Source: JBQTIU01 sp052387815 | Lineage (GTDB): Bacteria > Pseudomonadota > Alphaproteobacteria > CACIAM-22H2 | Direction: 5' to 3' | Assembly (NCBI GenBank): GCA_052387815.1 | Contig: JBQTIU010000020.1 | Coordinates: 1 to 50,465, forward strand | Length of the DNA stretch: 50,465 nucleotides | In this document: positions 1-8,560 of the stretch, piece after piece | How positions within the stretch are numbered: position 1 is the first letter of the stretch | How the letters are laid out: every line of letters begins with the position of its first letter | Position numbers and translations under genes: made by a program | Notes under the pieces: generated by a model | The model's database searches: none | Told to the model about the DNA's origin: nothing | What the model saw: only the letters and a program-made list of their open reading frames with translations

Positions 1-429
1 GCGTTTCTCGCCATGACGCGCGGCCAGGCGGCGCGCATGCTCGTCGGGGTGGACCTCAAGAAGGACGCCAACCTGCTGCACGCGGCCTACAACGATTCAA
101 GACGCGTGACCGCCGCCTTCAACCTCAACCTGCTGGCGCGCATCAATCGCGAGCTGGGCGCGGATTTCGACCTCGAGCGCTTCGCGCACTACGCCTTCTA
201 CAACGCCGCCGCCGGCCGCATCGAGATGCACCTCATTTCGCTCGCCCGGCAGACGGTGCGCATCGGGCGCCACCGCTTCAACTTCGACGCCGGCGAATCG
301 ATCCACACCGAGAATTCCTACAAGTACTCGGTCGAGAGCTTCCGCGCCCTCGCCGCGCGTGCCGGCTACGAGGCGAAGAAGCTCTGGACCGACGCGAAGG
401 GCCTCTTTGCCCTCCACGGCCTTCAATAG
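1..429 (+). CDS. egtD: L-histidine N(alpha)-methyltransferase, C-terminal part (5' end outside window)
   Basis: This is the last 142 codons of the SAM-dependent enzyme that trimethylates histidine to hercynine, the first step of ergothioneine synthesis. The frame is open from base 1, so the gene starts upstream of the window. The visible part has the family's LVGVDLKKD strand, the AAYND-x-VTAAFN-N-L segment, RELGADFD, the RIEMHL strand, the ESIHTENSYKY substrate-site region and the closing WTDAKGLFALH. Mycobacterial-type EgtD ends at about this point, so the C-terminus looks complete. The stop TAG (427-429) overlaps the first two bases of the insertion sequence that follows, so the last residue and the stop may have been altered by the insertion. 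An egtB-like partner would be expected upstream but cannot be seen. Confidence 0.9.
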   Translation, partial: AFLAMTRGQAARMLVGVDLKKDANLLHAAYNDSRRVTAAFNLNLLARINRELGADFDLERFAHYAFYNAAAGRIEMHLISLARQTVRIGRHRFNFDAGESIHTENSYKYSVESFRALAARAGYEAKKLWTDAKGLFALHGLQ

Positions 430-466
430 AAAAGGGGTCAGGGTGATGTAAACCCGTCGAGGCAAC
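428..466 (+). repeat. IS30 element left inverted repeat
   Basis: Left terminal repeat. It matches the reverse complement of 1529-1567 at 37 of 39 bases; the mismatches lie in the short segment just before ACCCGTCGAGGCAAC. Confidence 0.88.
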
Positions 467-479
467 ACCTTTGATTTAA

Positions 480-1546
480 TTGGCATGGCTGAAGAGCGGG
501 CTGACGCTTTCGGAGATTGGCCGAGGCCTGAACCGTCGGGCCGTTAGCGTTCTCAACATTCTGCGGCGCGCCGGCGGGTTCGAGCCGAGAACCCGGCGGC
601 GCGCTGCGCGATCGCTCCAAACAGCTGAGCGCGAGGAGATCTCGCGCTTCTTGGCGGCGGGTCTTGGGGTCAATGAGATCGCGAGGCGGCTTCGCCGAGC
701 TGCATCGACGGTGAGCCGTGAGATCCGTCGCAATGGCGGCAGGCACTGCTATCGTGCCGCGCAGGCCGAAGCCGGCGCCTGGGAGCGTGCCCGCCGGCCG
801 CAGAAGTGCCTATTAGCGCGTCGGCCGCGGCTCAGGGATTGGGTCGCCGAGCAGCTGCAGCGCGATTGGTCGCCGCGCCAAATTGCGGTTGGCCTGCAGC
901 GCAGCTGACCATCTACCGAAGTCTCTTTGTGCAGGCGCGCAATGTGCTCAAGAAAGAGCTGCTCGGGCACCTCAGACGCGGTGGCTTCATGCGCCGGCCA
1001 CGGGCGCAACCCGGGCCTCTACCGACCATCGTCGACGGCGTCTCCATTCATCAGCGCTCGGCCGAGGTCAACGATCGGGCCATTCCGGGGCACTGGGAGG
1101 GCGACTTGCTCATGGGCGGGGCCAGCTCGCAGATCGCCACGCTGGTCGAGCGCCATTCCCGCTATGTGATGCTCGTTAAGGTCGATAGCAAAGAAACCCG
1201 CACCGTCACCAAGGCCCTCGCCAAGAATGTGCGCCAGCTCCCTGCGCAGCTACGCCGCTCGCTCACTTGGGATCGCGGCAGCGAAATGGCCGCTCACAAG
1301 GACTTCACTGTGGCTACCGACGTGCAGGTCTACTTCTGCGATCCGCGCAGCCCTTGGCAGCGCGGCAGCAATGAGAACACCAACGGCTTGCTGCGCCAGT
1401 ATTTCCCCAAAGGCCACGATCTCTCAGGCCTATCTCAAAAGGAGCTTGACCGCGTCGCTCGCTTGCTTAACGAGCGCCCTCGGGAAACGCTAAACTGGCG
1501 TACGCCGTTGGAGGCACTAAGAGCAACCGTTGCCTCGACGGGTTGA
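480..1546 (+). pseudogene. IS30-family transposase, disrupted by an internal deletion and frameshift
   Basis: Two reading frames together make one IS30 transposase. The first (480-908, TTG start) has the helix-turn-helix region (LTLSEIG, then GVNEIARRLRRAASTVSREI) and runs to DWSPRQIAVGLQRS before a stop. The second frame resumes at TIYRSLFVQARNVLKKELL and carries the whole catalytic core: first Asp in GHWEGDLLMG, second Asp in TWDRGSEM, Glu in RGSNENTNGLLRQYFPKG. Related transposases have roughly a dozen more residues between the WSP-x-QIA and ETIYRSLF motifs; here that stretch is missing and the frame changes, so a small deletion is more likely than programmed frameshifting. A TAA at 477-479 lies just upstream in the first frame, so the N-terminus may also be trimmed. 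Probably inactive, but its ends could still be mobilised by an intact copy elsewhere. Confidence 0.78.
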
Positions 1547-1567
1547 GATCACCCTGACCCCTTTTCT
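1529..1567 (-). repeat. IS30 element right inverted repeat
   Basis: Right terminal repeat, the reverse complement of 428-466 with two mismatches. It ends one base before the stop codon (1568-1570, minus strand) of the endopeptidase gene. Confidence 0.88.
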
Positions 1568-2440
1568 CTAGCTGCTGCGGTTTAGTCCGGTGCTGCTCTC
1601 GAGCCACTTGCGGATGCGGTTCGCATCGCCGACCCGCGATTGCTTGCCCCAAGAGTCGAGCAGCACCACGATGAGGTCCTTGGAGGCGAGGCGCACGTGC
1701 ATGACGAGGCAGCGCCCGGCCTCGCTGATGTAGCCGGTCTTCGAAAGCTCGATGTCCCAGTGCGAGCTGCGCACGAGGTTGTTGGTGTTCACGAAGCGCA
1801 GCGGCCGCTTGTAGGGGTGGACGGTGGCGTACTCGCGGGTGGAGTACTCGCGGATGAGCGGATAGCCGTGCGCCGCGCGCACCAGCTTCACGAGGTCGCG
1901 CGGGCTCGCCACGTTCGCCGGCGAAAGCCCGGTCGGCTCGACGAACTTGCTGTCGGTCATGCCGAGGTCCGCGGCCTTGTCGTTCATCGCCTTGACGAAG
2001 GCCGGCATGCCGCCCGGGTAGGTGCGGCCGAGCGCAGCGGCGGCGCGGTTCTCCGAGGCCATCAGCGCGAGCAGCAGGAGCTCGTCGCGGGTGAGGACAC
2101 TGCCCGGCATGAGCCGCGAGCGCGTGCCCTTGCCCTTGACGGTGCCGATATCTTCGCGGCTGACCACGATGCGCTGCTCGAGGTCGAGCCCGCGGTCCAG
2201 GATCACCATGGCTGTCGCGAGCTTGGTGATCGAAGCGATCGGGACGACCGCCTCGCTGTTCTTGTTGAGGACGATCTCGCCGGTCTCGGCGTCCTGCACC
2301 ATGACCGCCGAGGAGCGGAGATAGACGACTTTACGGGGGTCGGCCTGGGCGAAGCCTATCGTGAGGGCCAGGACGAAGAACAATGCAAAAGCTGCAACAA
2401 TCCCCTCAAGCGAGTGTAGTTTTCTCTGCGGTGTTGCCAT
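1568..2440 (-). CDS. pbpG: D-alanyl-D-alanine endopeptidase, PBP7/S11 family
   Basis: A 290-residue secreted penicillin-binding protein of peptidase family S11 that trims or cleaves D-Ala cross-links in peptidoglycan in the periplasm. A hydrophobic signal segment (AAFALFFVLALTIGFAQA, about residues 15-33) precedes the catalytic domain. All three serine-protease motifs are present: SxxK in PIASITKLATAMV, SxN in SENRAAAALGR, and KTG in ELSKTGYISEAGRCLVM; the KTGYI-EAGRCLVM string is typical of PBP7/PbpG. It lacks the C-terminal domain and amphipathic anchor of PBP5-type enzymes. The ATG start places the signal peptide correctly. Its stop codon touches the IS30 right end, and an AT-rich stretch upstream (2441-2612) is the likely promoter region. 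Confidence 0.88.
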   Translation of the reverse strand: MATPQRKLHSLEGIVAAFALFFVLALTIGFAQADPRKVVYLRSSAVMVQDAETGEIVLNKNSEAVVPIASITKLATAMVILDRGLDLEQRIVVSREDIGTVKGKGTRSRLMPGSVLTRDELLLLALMASENRAAAALGRTYPGGMPAFVKAMNDKAADLGMTDSKFVEPTGLSPANVASPRDLVKLVRAAHGYPLIREYSTREYATVHPYKRPLRFVNTNNLVRSSHWDIELSKTGYISEAGRCLVMHVRLASKDLIVVLLDSWGKQSRVGDANRIRKWLESSTGLNRSS

Positions 2441-2612
2441 GGACGCGCATCTTTTCTTAGTGGTACGGGTTTCCGTTTGTTATGCCCATGCCCTACATGG
2501 AGCAGGGGGATGTCGCAGTCTAGACGACCGCTAAATGGAAAATCAAGCAAAATCATGTAGTAGGCAGTTGTTCCTCGAAAGTCTGTGAAAAAATTCACAT
2601 GTCGGGCTGAGA

Positions 2613-4463
2613 CTACAGCGCTTCTTCCTGGTTTTCGGCGCCTTCGAGCACTGCCTGGGCTTCCTCGGCCTCCCGCTGAAGCTCCCACATCCTAGCGTAT
2701 TCTCCTTGTATTTCAAGCAGTTGAGCGTGAGTGCCGCGCTCCACGATGCGACCGTGGTTGAGCACCAGGATGGCGTCCGCGTCCATCACCGTGGAGAGGC
2801 GATGCGCGATCACCAGGGTGGTGCGCCCCTCGGCGATGCGCTGGAGCTCGGCCTGGATGGCTTTCTCGGCGCGTGAATCGAGCGCCGAGGTGGCCTCGTC
2901 GAAAATCAGGATCCGCGGATTCTTGAGGAGCGCCCGCGCGATCGCGACGCGCTGCTTTTCCCCTCCGGAGAGCTTGAGGCCGCGCTCCCCCACCATGCTT
3001 TCGTACTTCGCCGGCAGGGTTTCGATGAAGTCATGGATGTGCGCGGCCCGCGCCGCCTCCATCACCTCGGCGTCAGTCGCGTCGGTACGCCCATAACGGA
3101 TGTTGTAGAGGATGGTGTCGTTGAAGAGCACGGTGTCCTGCGGGACGATGCCGATCGCCGCGCGCAGGCTCGCCTGGGTCACGTCGCGGAGGTCCTGGCC
3201 GTCGATGCGGATCGTGCCCTCATCCACGTCATAGAAGCGGAACAGGAGCCGCGAGATGGTCGACTTGCCGGCGCCCGAGGGACCGACGATCGCCACCGTC
3301 CGGCCGGCCGGGACCGCGAACGAGACTTCGCGCAGGATCGGCCGGCGCGGATCGTAGCCGAACGACACGCGGTCGAATTCGATGCGGCCGCCGGCGACGG
3401 CAAGCGGCCTGGCGCCCCCTGAGTCCGCGATCTCGGCATGGATCTCGAGCAGCCGGAACATCGCCTGCATGTCGACCAGCGCCTGGCGGACCTCGCGATA
3501 AACCATGCCGAGGAAGTTGAGCGGCAGATAGAGCTGGATGAGATAGGCGTTGACCAGCACGAAGTCGCCGACCGTCATGCGCCCGTCCGCCACGCCCCAG
3601 CCGGCCAGGATCATCACCAGCGTGAGACCCACGGCGATGATCGCGCCTTGGCCGAAATTCAACAGCGACAGCGAGGCCGCGCTCTTGACCGCCGCCTGCT
3701 CGTAGTCGGCGAGCGCGCGGTCGAAGCGCCGCGCCTCGTGCGCTTCGTTGCCGAAATACTTGACCGTCTCGTAGTTGAGCATGCTGTCGATCGCCTTGGA
3801 GTTGGCCTCGGTTTCGGCGGCCAGCATCTGGCGGCGGAATTTGAGCCGCCACTGCGTGATCGAGAGGGTGTAGACGACGTAGCCGAAGATAGTGAGGAAA
3901 GTGACGAGCGCGAACCGGAAATCGTAGAGGCCCCAAAGGATTGCGCACACGAGGAGCATTTCGAGGATAGTCGGGACGACCTGGAACAACAGGAAGTGCA
4001 GCAGGTTCTCGATCCCGGCGGTGCCGCGCTCGATGGCGCGCGACAGGCCGCCGGTCTGGCGCTCGAGATGGAAGCGCAACGACAAGCGGTGCAGGTGGCG
4101 GAAGGTCTCGAGCGCCACCGTGTGCATCGCGTTCTGGGCGACGCGCGCGAACACGATCTGGCGCAGCTCGGTGAAACCGTTCGCGAGCACCCGCGTCGTC
4201 CCGTAGGCGATGAGGATGGCGAGCGGCACCACAACGCCCGCCGGGGCCGACAGGGCGTCGACCGCGTATTTGTAGAGGAGCGGGATATAGACGGTCGCCG
4301 CCTTGGCGCCGACCAGCAACAGGACGGCAACGACGACGCGGGCCCGAATCGCGAGCGGACCCTTGAGCCACAGATAGGGCAGGAGACGCTTGACCGTCTC
4401 GAGGTCCCGGCGCCCGGCGGGGTCCGGGCCGGGCGGCAATCTGGAGGGACCGTGAAGTGCCAT
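2613..4463 (-). CDS. Atm1-type ABC exporter (fused membrane and ATPase domains)
   Basis: A 616-residue half-transporter of the Atm1/ABCB7/HMT1 family, which exports glutathione-linked compounds (persulfide or metal conjugates) across the inner membrane. The N-terminal half has the six-helix exporter fold, including YIPLLYKYAVDAL and RAIERGTAGIENLL, which are characteristic of this family. The C-terminal ATPase has Walker A GPSGAGKST (about residue 393), Q-loop GIVPQDTVLF, signature LSGGEKQRVAIARALL (about 496), Walker B ILIFDEATSALD (about 517) and the switch His in VIAHRLSTV. Length and domain order fit the bacterial family, which works as a homodimer. It diverges from the tctCBA operon across 158 bp. 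Substrate is inferred from family membership only. Confidence 0.88.
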   Translation of the reverse strand: MALHGPSRLPPGPDPAGRRDLETVKRLLPYLWLKGPLAIRARVVVAVLLLVGAKAATVYIPLLYKYAVDALSAPAGVVVPLAILIAYGTTRVLANGFTELRQIVFARVAQNAMHTVALETFRHLHRLSLRFHLERQTGGLSRAIERGTAGIENLLHFLLFQVVPTILEMLLVCAILWGLYDFRFALVTFLTIFGYVVYTLSITQWRLKFRRQMLAAETEANSKAIDSMLNYETVKYFGNEAHEARRFDRALADYEQAAVKSAASLSLLNFGQGAIIAVGLTLVMILAGWGVADGRMTVGDFVLVNAYLIQLYLPLNFLGMVYREVRQALVDMQAMFRLLEIHAEIADSGGARPLAVAGGRIEFDRVSFGYDPRRPILREVSFAVPAGRTVAIVGPSGAGKSTISRLLFRFYDVDEGTIRIDGQDLRDVTQASLRAAIGIVPQDTVLFNDTILYNIRYGRTDATDAEVMEAARAAHIHDFIETLPAKYESMVGERGLKLSGGEKQRVAIARALLKNPRILIFDEATSALDSRAEKAIQAELQRIAEGRTTLVIAHRLSTVMDADAILVLNHGRIVERGTHAQLLEIQGEYARMWELQREAEEAQAVLEGAENQEEAL

Positions 4464-4621
4464 CGGCGTGCTTCGAAGGGGATAAGCGCGGAGCCAACAT
4501 ACGCGGTCCGGCCCGACTTGTCGAAGGCCGGCGGTTTTGCGACCTTGCCAGCCGCCGCGGGCCGCGTTTAAGGTAGCCTTGTCGGCGAAGCGAATTTCCA
4601 GCCACGGAAGGATCAGGACCC

Positions 4622-5605
4622 ATGTTCAATCGACGGATATTCGTGCGCCTGGCCAGGTCCGGCGCGGCCGCCCTCGGCATCGCGCTGGCCTTCGCGCCGG
4701 CGCCGCGGGCGCAGACCATCGACACCCTCAAGCTGTTCATTCCGGCGGCGCCCGGCGGCGGCTGGGATCAAACCGGGCGGTCGATGGAGCAGGCGATCAA
4801 GGCGGCCGGCATCGCCAAAAACGTCCAGTTCGAGCACGCGCCGGGCGCCGGCGGCACGGTCGGCCTGCCCCGCTTCCTCAACACCATGAAGGGCCAGCCC
4901 AACACGTTGATGGTCGGCGGCATGGTCATGGTCGGCGCGATCATCGCCAACAAGACGCCGGTCAATCTGACCCAGACCCTCCCCGTCGCCAGGCTCACCG
5001 GCGAGTTCCAGGTCGCGGTGGTCCCCGCCCAGTCGCCGATCAAGACCATGGCCGAGCTGGTCGCCGCCCTCAAGGCCGATCCCGGCAAGGTGTCGTGGGC
5101 GGGCGGGTCGGCGGGCGGCGTCGATCACATCATGGTCGGCATGATCGTCCAGGCGCTCGGCATCGATCCCCGCAAAATGAACTATGTCGCCTACGCCGGC
5201 GGCGGCCCGGCGCAAGCTGCGCTGCTCGGCAACCATGTCAGCGCGGGGGTCAGCGGCTGGGGCGAGTTCGCCGAGCAGATCAAGGCCGGCAAGTTGCGCG
5301 CGCTCGGCCTGTCTTCGGACCGGCGTATCCCGGGCATCGACGTGCCGACCCTCAAGGAAGCGGGCGTGGATGTCGAGCTCTTCAACTGGCGAGGCGTGTT
5401 CGCGCCGCCCGGCATCACCGACCAGCAACGCCAGGCGCTGACCGCCGCCGTCGAAGCCATGGCGAAAAGCCCGGCCTGGCAGGAGGAACTGAAGAAGCGC
5501 GACTGGACGGGGATTTATCTGTCCGGCCAAGCCTTCGAGGACTACATCAAGTCCGAGACCTCGCGCATCGAGGGCGTGCTCAAGAACCTCGGCCTTGCGA
5601 GCTGA
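4622..5605 (+). CDS. Tripartite tricarboxylate transporter substrate-binding protein (TctC/Bug family)
   Basis: A 327-residue periplasmic binding protein that captures a carboxylate or similar ligand for the TctAB membrane pair. An N-terminal signal peptide (RRIFVRLARSGAAALGIALA, cleavage near APRAQT) is followed by the Bug-family LKLFIPAAPGGGWDQTGR loop, the GTVGLPRFLN and GGSAGGVDH ligand-loop segments, and the NWRGVFAPPGI motif near the C-terminus. A purine-rich ribosome site (GGAAGGATCAGGA) sits just before the ATG. It is the first gene of a tctC-tctB-tctA operon. Bug proteins vary widely in ligand, so citrate should not be assumed. Confidence 0.9.
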   Translation: MFNRRIFVRLARSGAAALGIALAFAPAPRAQTIDTLKLFIPAAPGGGWDQTGRSMEQAIKAAGIAKNVQFEHAPGAGGTVGLPRFLNTMKGQPNTLMVGGMVMVGAIIANKTPVNLTQTLPVARLTGEFQVAVVPAQSPIKTMAELVAALKADPGKVSWAGGSAGGVDHIMVGMIVQALGIDPRKMNYVAYAGGGPAQAALLGNHVSAGVSGWGEFAEQIKAGKLRALGLSSDRRIPGIDVPTLKEAGVDVELFNWRGVFAPPGITDQQRQALTAAVEAMAKSPAWQEELKKRDWTGIYLSGQAFEDYIKSETSRIEGVLKNLGLAS

Positions 5606-5614
5606 GGCCCCCAC

Positions 5615-5650
5615 CCTCGCCCCCGCGCCACACTTGCGCCGGGGGTGAGG
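5615..5650 (+). other. Intercistronic stem-loop between tctC and tctB
   Basis: Arms 5615-5625 and 5640-5650 pair over 11 positions with one G-U wobble, leaving a 14-nt loop. The right arm ends four bases before the tctB ribosome site (5654-5660). There is no T-run, so it is not a classical terminator. Such hairpins often stabilise the upstream binding-protein mRNA relative to the permease part; that role is inferred. Confidence 0.5.
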
Positions 5651-5665
5651 ATCAGGGAGGGGCGG

Positions 5666-6136
5666 ATGAACGGCCGCACGGCCAAGCGCCAGGCGCTGAT
5701 GGCGGCGGGCGTGATCGCGCTCGCCGTCCTGGTCGGTTACCAGACCCTCGCCATCCCGGTTACGCCGCTCTACGCCCGCATCGGGCCCAAGGTCTTCCCC
5801 GGCATGGTCGCGGCCGGCCTGCTCGCCCTCGGGCTCCTCCTGTTGTGGCAGGCCCGGTCGGGGAGCTGGGGCGAGATCGAGGAGGATGGCCCGCCCGACT
5901 GGCGGGCGCTGGGCTGGGTCGGTCTCGGCCTCGCCGTCAACCTCGCGCTCATCAAGCCGCTCGGCTTCATCCTCGCCTCGACCCTGATGTTCTGCTGCGT
6001 GGCGCGTGCGTTCGGCAGCCGGCGCCCGGTGCGCGATGGGGTCGTCGCCCTCGCCGTGAGCACGGCCGCCTTCGTCGGCTTCGACCGCGTGCTCGGCATT
6101 TCGATTGGCGCCGGAATCCTCGCCGGACTCCTGTAG
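5666..6136 (+). CDS. Tripartite tricarboxylate transporter small membrane subunit (TctB)
   Basis: A 156-residue four-helix membrane protein of the TctB family, the small permease subunit that pairs with TctA. It shows the family's early YARIGPKVFPGMVAAGLLALG segment, a charged cytoplasmic loop (SWGEIEEDGPPDW) and three further hydrophobic stretches ending GISIGAGILAGLL. The start at ATG 5666 is chosen over GTG 5645 because AGGGAGG lies five bases ahead of it. It is followed with no gap by tctA, whose ATG begins right after this stop codon, so translation is probably coupled. Confidence 0.85.
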   Translation: MNGRTAKRQALMAAGVIALAVLVGYQTLAIPVTPLYARIGPKVFPGMVAAGLLALGLLLLWQARSGSWGEIEEDGPPDWRALGWVGLGLAVNLALIKPLGFILASTLMFCCVARAFGSRRPVRDGVVALAVSTAAFVGFDRVLGISIGAGILAGLL

Positions 6137-7621
6137 ATGGAAACCTTCGCGGCGCTCGCCAGCGGGTTCGCCGTCGCGCTTAGCCCGGTGAACCTGATGT
6201 GGGCGTTGGTCGGCGCCGTGCTGGGGACCGCCATCGGCGTGCTTCCAGGGGTCGGTCCGGCGCTGACCATCGCCTTGTTGTTGCCGATCACCTTCAAGGT
6301 CGAGGCGACCGGCGCCTTCATCCTGTTCGCCGGCATCTATTACGGCGCGATGTACGGCGGCTCGACGACCTCGATCCTTTTGAACACGCCGGGCGAAAGC
6401 GCGACCATCGTCACCGCGCTCGAGGGCAACAAGATGGCCCGGCGCGGGCGGGGCGGGGCGGCGCTGGCGACGGCCGCCATCGGCTCGTTCGTCGCCGGGT
6501 CGATCGGCATCGTCGGCCTCACCTTCCTGGCGCCGCGGGTGGTCGAATTCGCGCTCAGGTTCGGTCCGGCCGAATATTTCGCCCTCATGGTCCTGGCCTT
6601 CGTCACCGTTTCGGCGGTGCTCGGCAACTCGACCATCCGCGGGCTTTCGAGCCTGCTGTTCGGCATCTTCCTGGGCTTGATCGGCATCGATTTGCAGACC
6701 GGGCAACCGCGCTTCACCTTCGGCGTGATCGAGCTCTTGGACGGCATCAACGTGATCGTCGTCGCGGTCGGCCTGTTCGCGGTCGGGGAGACTCTGTACC
6801 TCGCCGCCCGCCACCGCCTGGGCAAGGACGAAATCCTGCCCGTGAGCGGATCCTTGTGGATGACCGCCGACGACTGGCGGCGGTCATGGAAGGCGTGGCT
6901 GCGGGGCGCGGCGCTCGGTTTCCCGATCGGCGCCATGCCGGCCGGCGGCGCCGAGGTGCCGACCTTCCTGTCCTACTACGTCGAGAAGAAGCTGAGCCGC
7001 CACAAGGAGGAGTTCGGCAACGGCGCCATCGAGGGTGTGGCCGGCCCGGAGGCGGCCAACAATGCGTCCGCCGCCGGCGTGCTGGTGCCGATGCTGACCC
7101 TCGGGCTGCCGACCTCGGCCACGGCGGCGATCATGCTCTCGGCCTTCCAAAGCTATGGCATCAATCCCGGCCCGCTCCTGTTGCAGAACCAGCCGCAACT
7201 GGTTTGGGGCCTGATTGCCAGCCTCTACATCGGCAACGTGATGCTCCTGGTCCTCAACTTGCCGCTCGTAGGTTTGTGGGTGAAAATCCTCGCCGTGCCG
7301 CCGCCGCTGCTCTACGGCGGCATCCTGGTCTTCGCCACCATCGGCACCTACGGGATCAGCCAGTCGCCGGTCGACCTCGCGCTGCTCTACCTGATCGGCG
7401 GCGTCGGCTACCTGATGCGGCGCTACGACTTCCCGACCGCGCCGGCGATCATCGGCATGATCCTGGGGCCGCTCGCCGAACAGGAATTCCGCCGCGCCAT
7501 GACCATCAGCCAGGGCGACATGACGGTCTTCCTTGCCAAGCCCTTGTCGGCGACCCTGCTCGCGCTTGCGCTCGCGGCGCTCGTGGGACCGGCGCTCTAC
7601 CGCGCGCTGGCGCGGCGCTGA
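6137..7621 (+). CDS. Tripartite tricarboxylate transporter large permease subunit (TctA)
   Basis: A 494-residue multi-pass permease that forms the translocation path of the Tct system, driven by an ion gradient. TctA hallmarks are present: GVLPGVGPALTIALLLPITF, YYGAMYGGSTTSILLNTPGE, KMARRGRGGAALATAAIGSF, the internal duplicate EGVAGPEAANNASAAGVLVPMLTLGLPTS, and PPPLLYGGILVFATIGTYG. Full family length. It starts immediately after the tctB stop. Its stop codon is only three bases from the stop of the convergent gene puuD (7625), leaving no room for a separate terminator between the two operons. Confidence 0.92.
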   Translation: METFAALASGFAVALSPVNLMWALVGAVLGTAIGVLPGVGPALTIALLLPITFKVEATGAFILFAGIYYGAMYGGSTTSILLNTPGESATIVTALEGNKMARRGRGGAALATAAIGSFVAGSIGIVGLTFLAPRVVEFALRFGPAEYFALMVLAFVTVSAVLGNSTIRGLSSLLFGIFLGLIGIDLQTGQPRFTFGVIELLDGINVIVVAVGLFAVGETLYLAARHRLGKDEILPVSGSLWMTADDWRRSWKAWLRGAALGFPIGAMPAGGAEVPTFLSYYVEKKLSRHKEEFGNGAIEGVAGPEAANNASAAGVLVPMLTLGLPTSATAAIMLSAFQSYGINPGPLLLQNQPQLVWGLIASLYIGNVMLLVLNLPLVGLWVKILAVPPPLLYGGILVFATIGTYGISQSPVDLALLYLIGGVGYLMRRYDFPTAPAIIGMILGPLAEQEFRRAMTISQGDMTVFLAKPLSATLLALALAALVGPALYRALARR

Positions 7622-7624
7622 GCG

Positions 7625-8512
7625 TCAGGAACGGGCGACGGCGAGGAAGATGGCCGCCAGGGCGAGGGCGGCCGCCGGCAGAATCCAGGCGCCGCTCCGG
7701 CCCCTGGTTCGCAGGTTCCAGTAATGGCTCAGCGCGGCGCCGACCACGGCGAGGGCCGCCAGAACGAGCCAGTTGAGCTGGTGGCCGAACGCGCTGGGGT
7801 AGTGGCCGCTCACCATCAGGAACACCACCGGCAAGGTCATGTAATTGTTGTGCTTGGAGCGCAGCTTGGCATTGGCGGCGAGGGTCGCATCGGGCGCGGT
7901 GCCGGACTTGGTCGCCCGCACCAGTTGATGCTGCGCTGGCACGATCCGCAGCCACACATTGCCGGCCATGAAAGTGCCCAGCACGGCGCCGACATGGAGG
8001 TAGAGGGCGTGCCCGGTCATGATCCGGCTCAAGCCGAAGGCGAGCGCGAGGACGAGCAGGAACGAAGCGGCCACGGCGACCACCCCGGTCTTGGCCAGCG
8101 GCGACGCCCACAACAGGTCGTAGACGAGCCAAGCCGCGGCCAATGCGGCGACCCACAATCCGAAGCCCAAGACATCGTCGAAGCCAGCGGGATCGAGCAG
8201 ATAGGCGCCGGAGCCGGTATAGAAGACGAGCGCCAGGAGCGCCATGCCGCTCGCCCACGTCAGCGCCGCCTCCCACTTGAACCAATGCAGGGTTCGCGGC
8301 AGCTCCGTAGGCGCGATCTTCTCGACCTGGTAGAACCCGCCGGAATGCACGATCCACAACTCGCCCTCGACGCCCTGCTTGGGCTTCTCCGGCGCGGCGA
8401 GTGCGGCATCGAGCCAGTTGAAAAAGAACGACGACCCGATCCAGGCGATCGCCGCGACGACGTGCACCCAGCGCACGACGAGGTTGAGCCATTCGTTCAA
8501 GAGCGGATCCAT
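7625..8512 (-). CDS. puuD: Urate hydroxylase PuuD-type membrane domain protein, without cytochrome domain
   Basis: A 295-residue membrane protein matching the N-terminal membrane domain of PuuD, which oxidises urate and passes electrons to the respiratory chain. It has about eight hydrophobic segments with conserved histidines (RWVHVVAAIAWIGSSFFFNW, LHWFKWEAALTW, HALYLHVGAVLGTFMAGNVW) and the family signature SKHNNYMTLPVVFLMVSGHYP near the C-terminus. The characterised enzymes add a c-type cytochrome after the last helix; here the protein stops without any CxxCH. ATG 8512 is chosen because AAGGA lies about nine bases upstream. It lies 48 bp downstream of a TAXI-TRAP permease and is probably co-transcribed with it, which fits purine or urate use. 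A different oxidoreductase role is possible. Confidence 0.75.
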   Translation of the reverse strand: MDPLLNEWLNLVVRWVHVVAAIAWIGSSFFFNWLDAALAAPEKPKQGVEGELWIVHSGGFYQVEKIAPTELPRTLHWFKWEAALTWASGMALLALVFYTGSGAYLLDPAGFDDVLGFGLWVAALAAAWLVYDLLWASPLAKTGVVAVAASFLLVLALAFGLSRIMTGHALYLHVGAVLGTFMAGNVWLRIVPAQHQLVRATKSGTAPDATLAANAKLRSKHNNYMTLPVVFLMVSGHYPSAFGHQLNWLVLAALAVVGAALSHYWNLRTRGRSGAWILPAAALALAAIFLAVARS

Positions 8513-8560
8513 CGACCGTTCCTTCGACCGGCGGAAATCTGCGGTCAACCAACCATCGGG

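Larger units (their letters stand above)
428..1567 (+). mobile_element. IS30-family insertion sequence with 39-bp terminal inverted repeats
   Basis: Ends at 428-466 and 1529-1567 form inverted repeats that match at 37 of 39 positions; the outermost bases read AGAAAAGGGGTCAGGGTGAT on both sides. The element is 1,140 bp, normal for IS30-type elements, and encodes one transposase on the plus strand. The left end lies on the egtD stop codon and the right end directly abuts the stop codon of the convergent gene at 1568. I see no convincing target duplication: the flanks are CAAT on the left and CTAG on the right. The near-identical ends suggest a fairly recent insertion, although the transposase is damaged. 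Confidence 0.88.

Noticed and set aside
420..1575. Target-site duplication of the IS30 element
   Set aside because: TAG occurs near both ends, but the copies are not in symmetrical positions relative to the inverted repeats, so no duplication was claimed.
2584..2599. Small hairpin TGTGAA-AAAA-TTCACA downstream of the Atm1-type gene as a terminator
   Set aside because: The 6-bp AT-rich stem is weak and no clear T-run follows on the minus strand.
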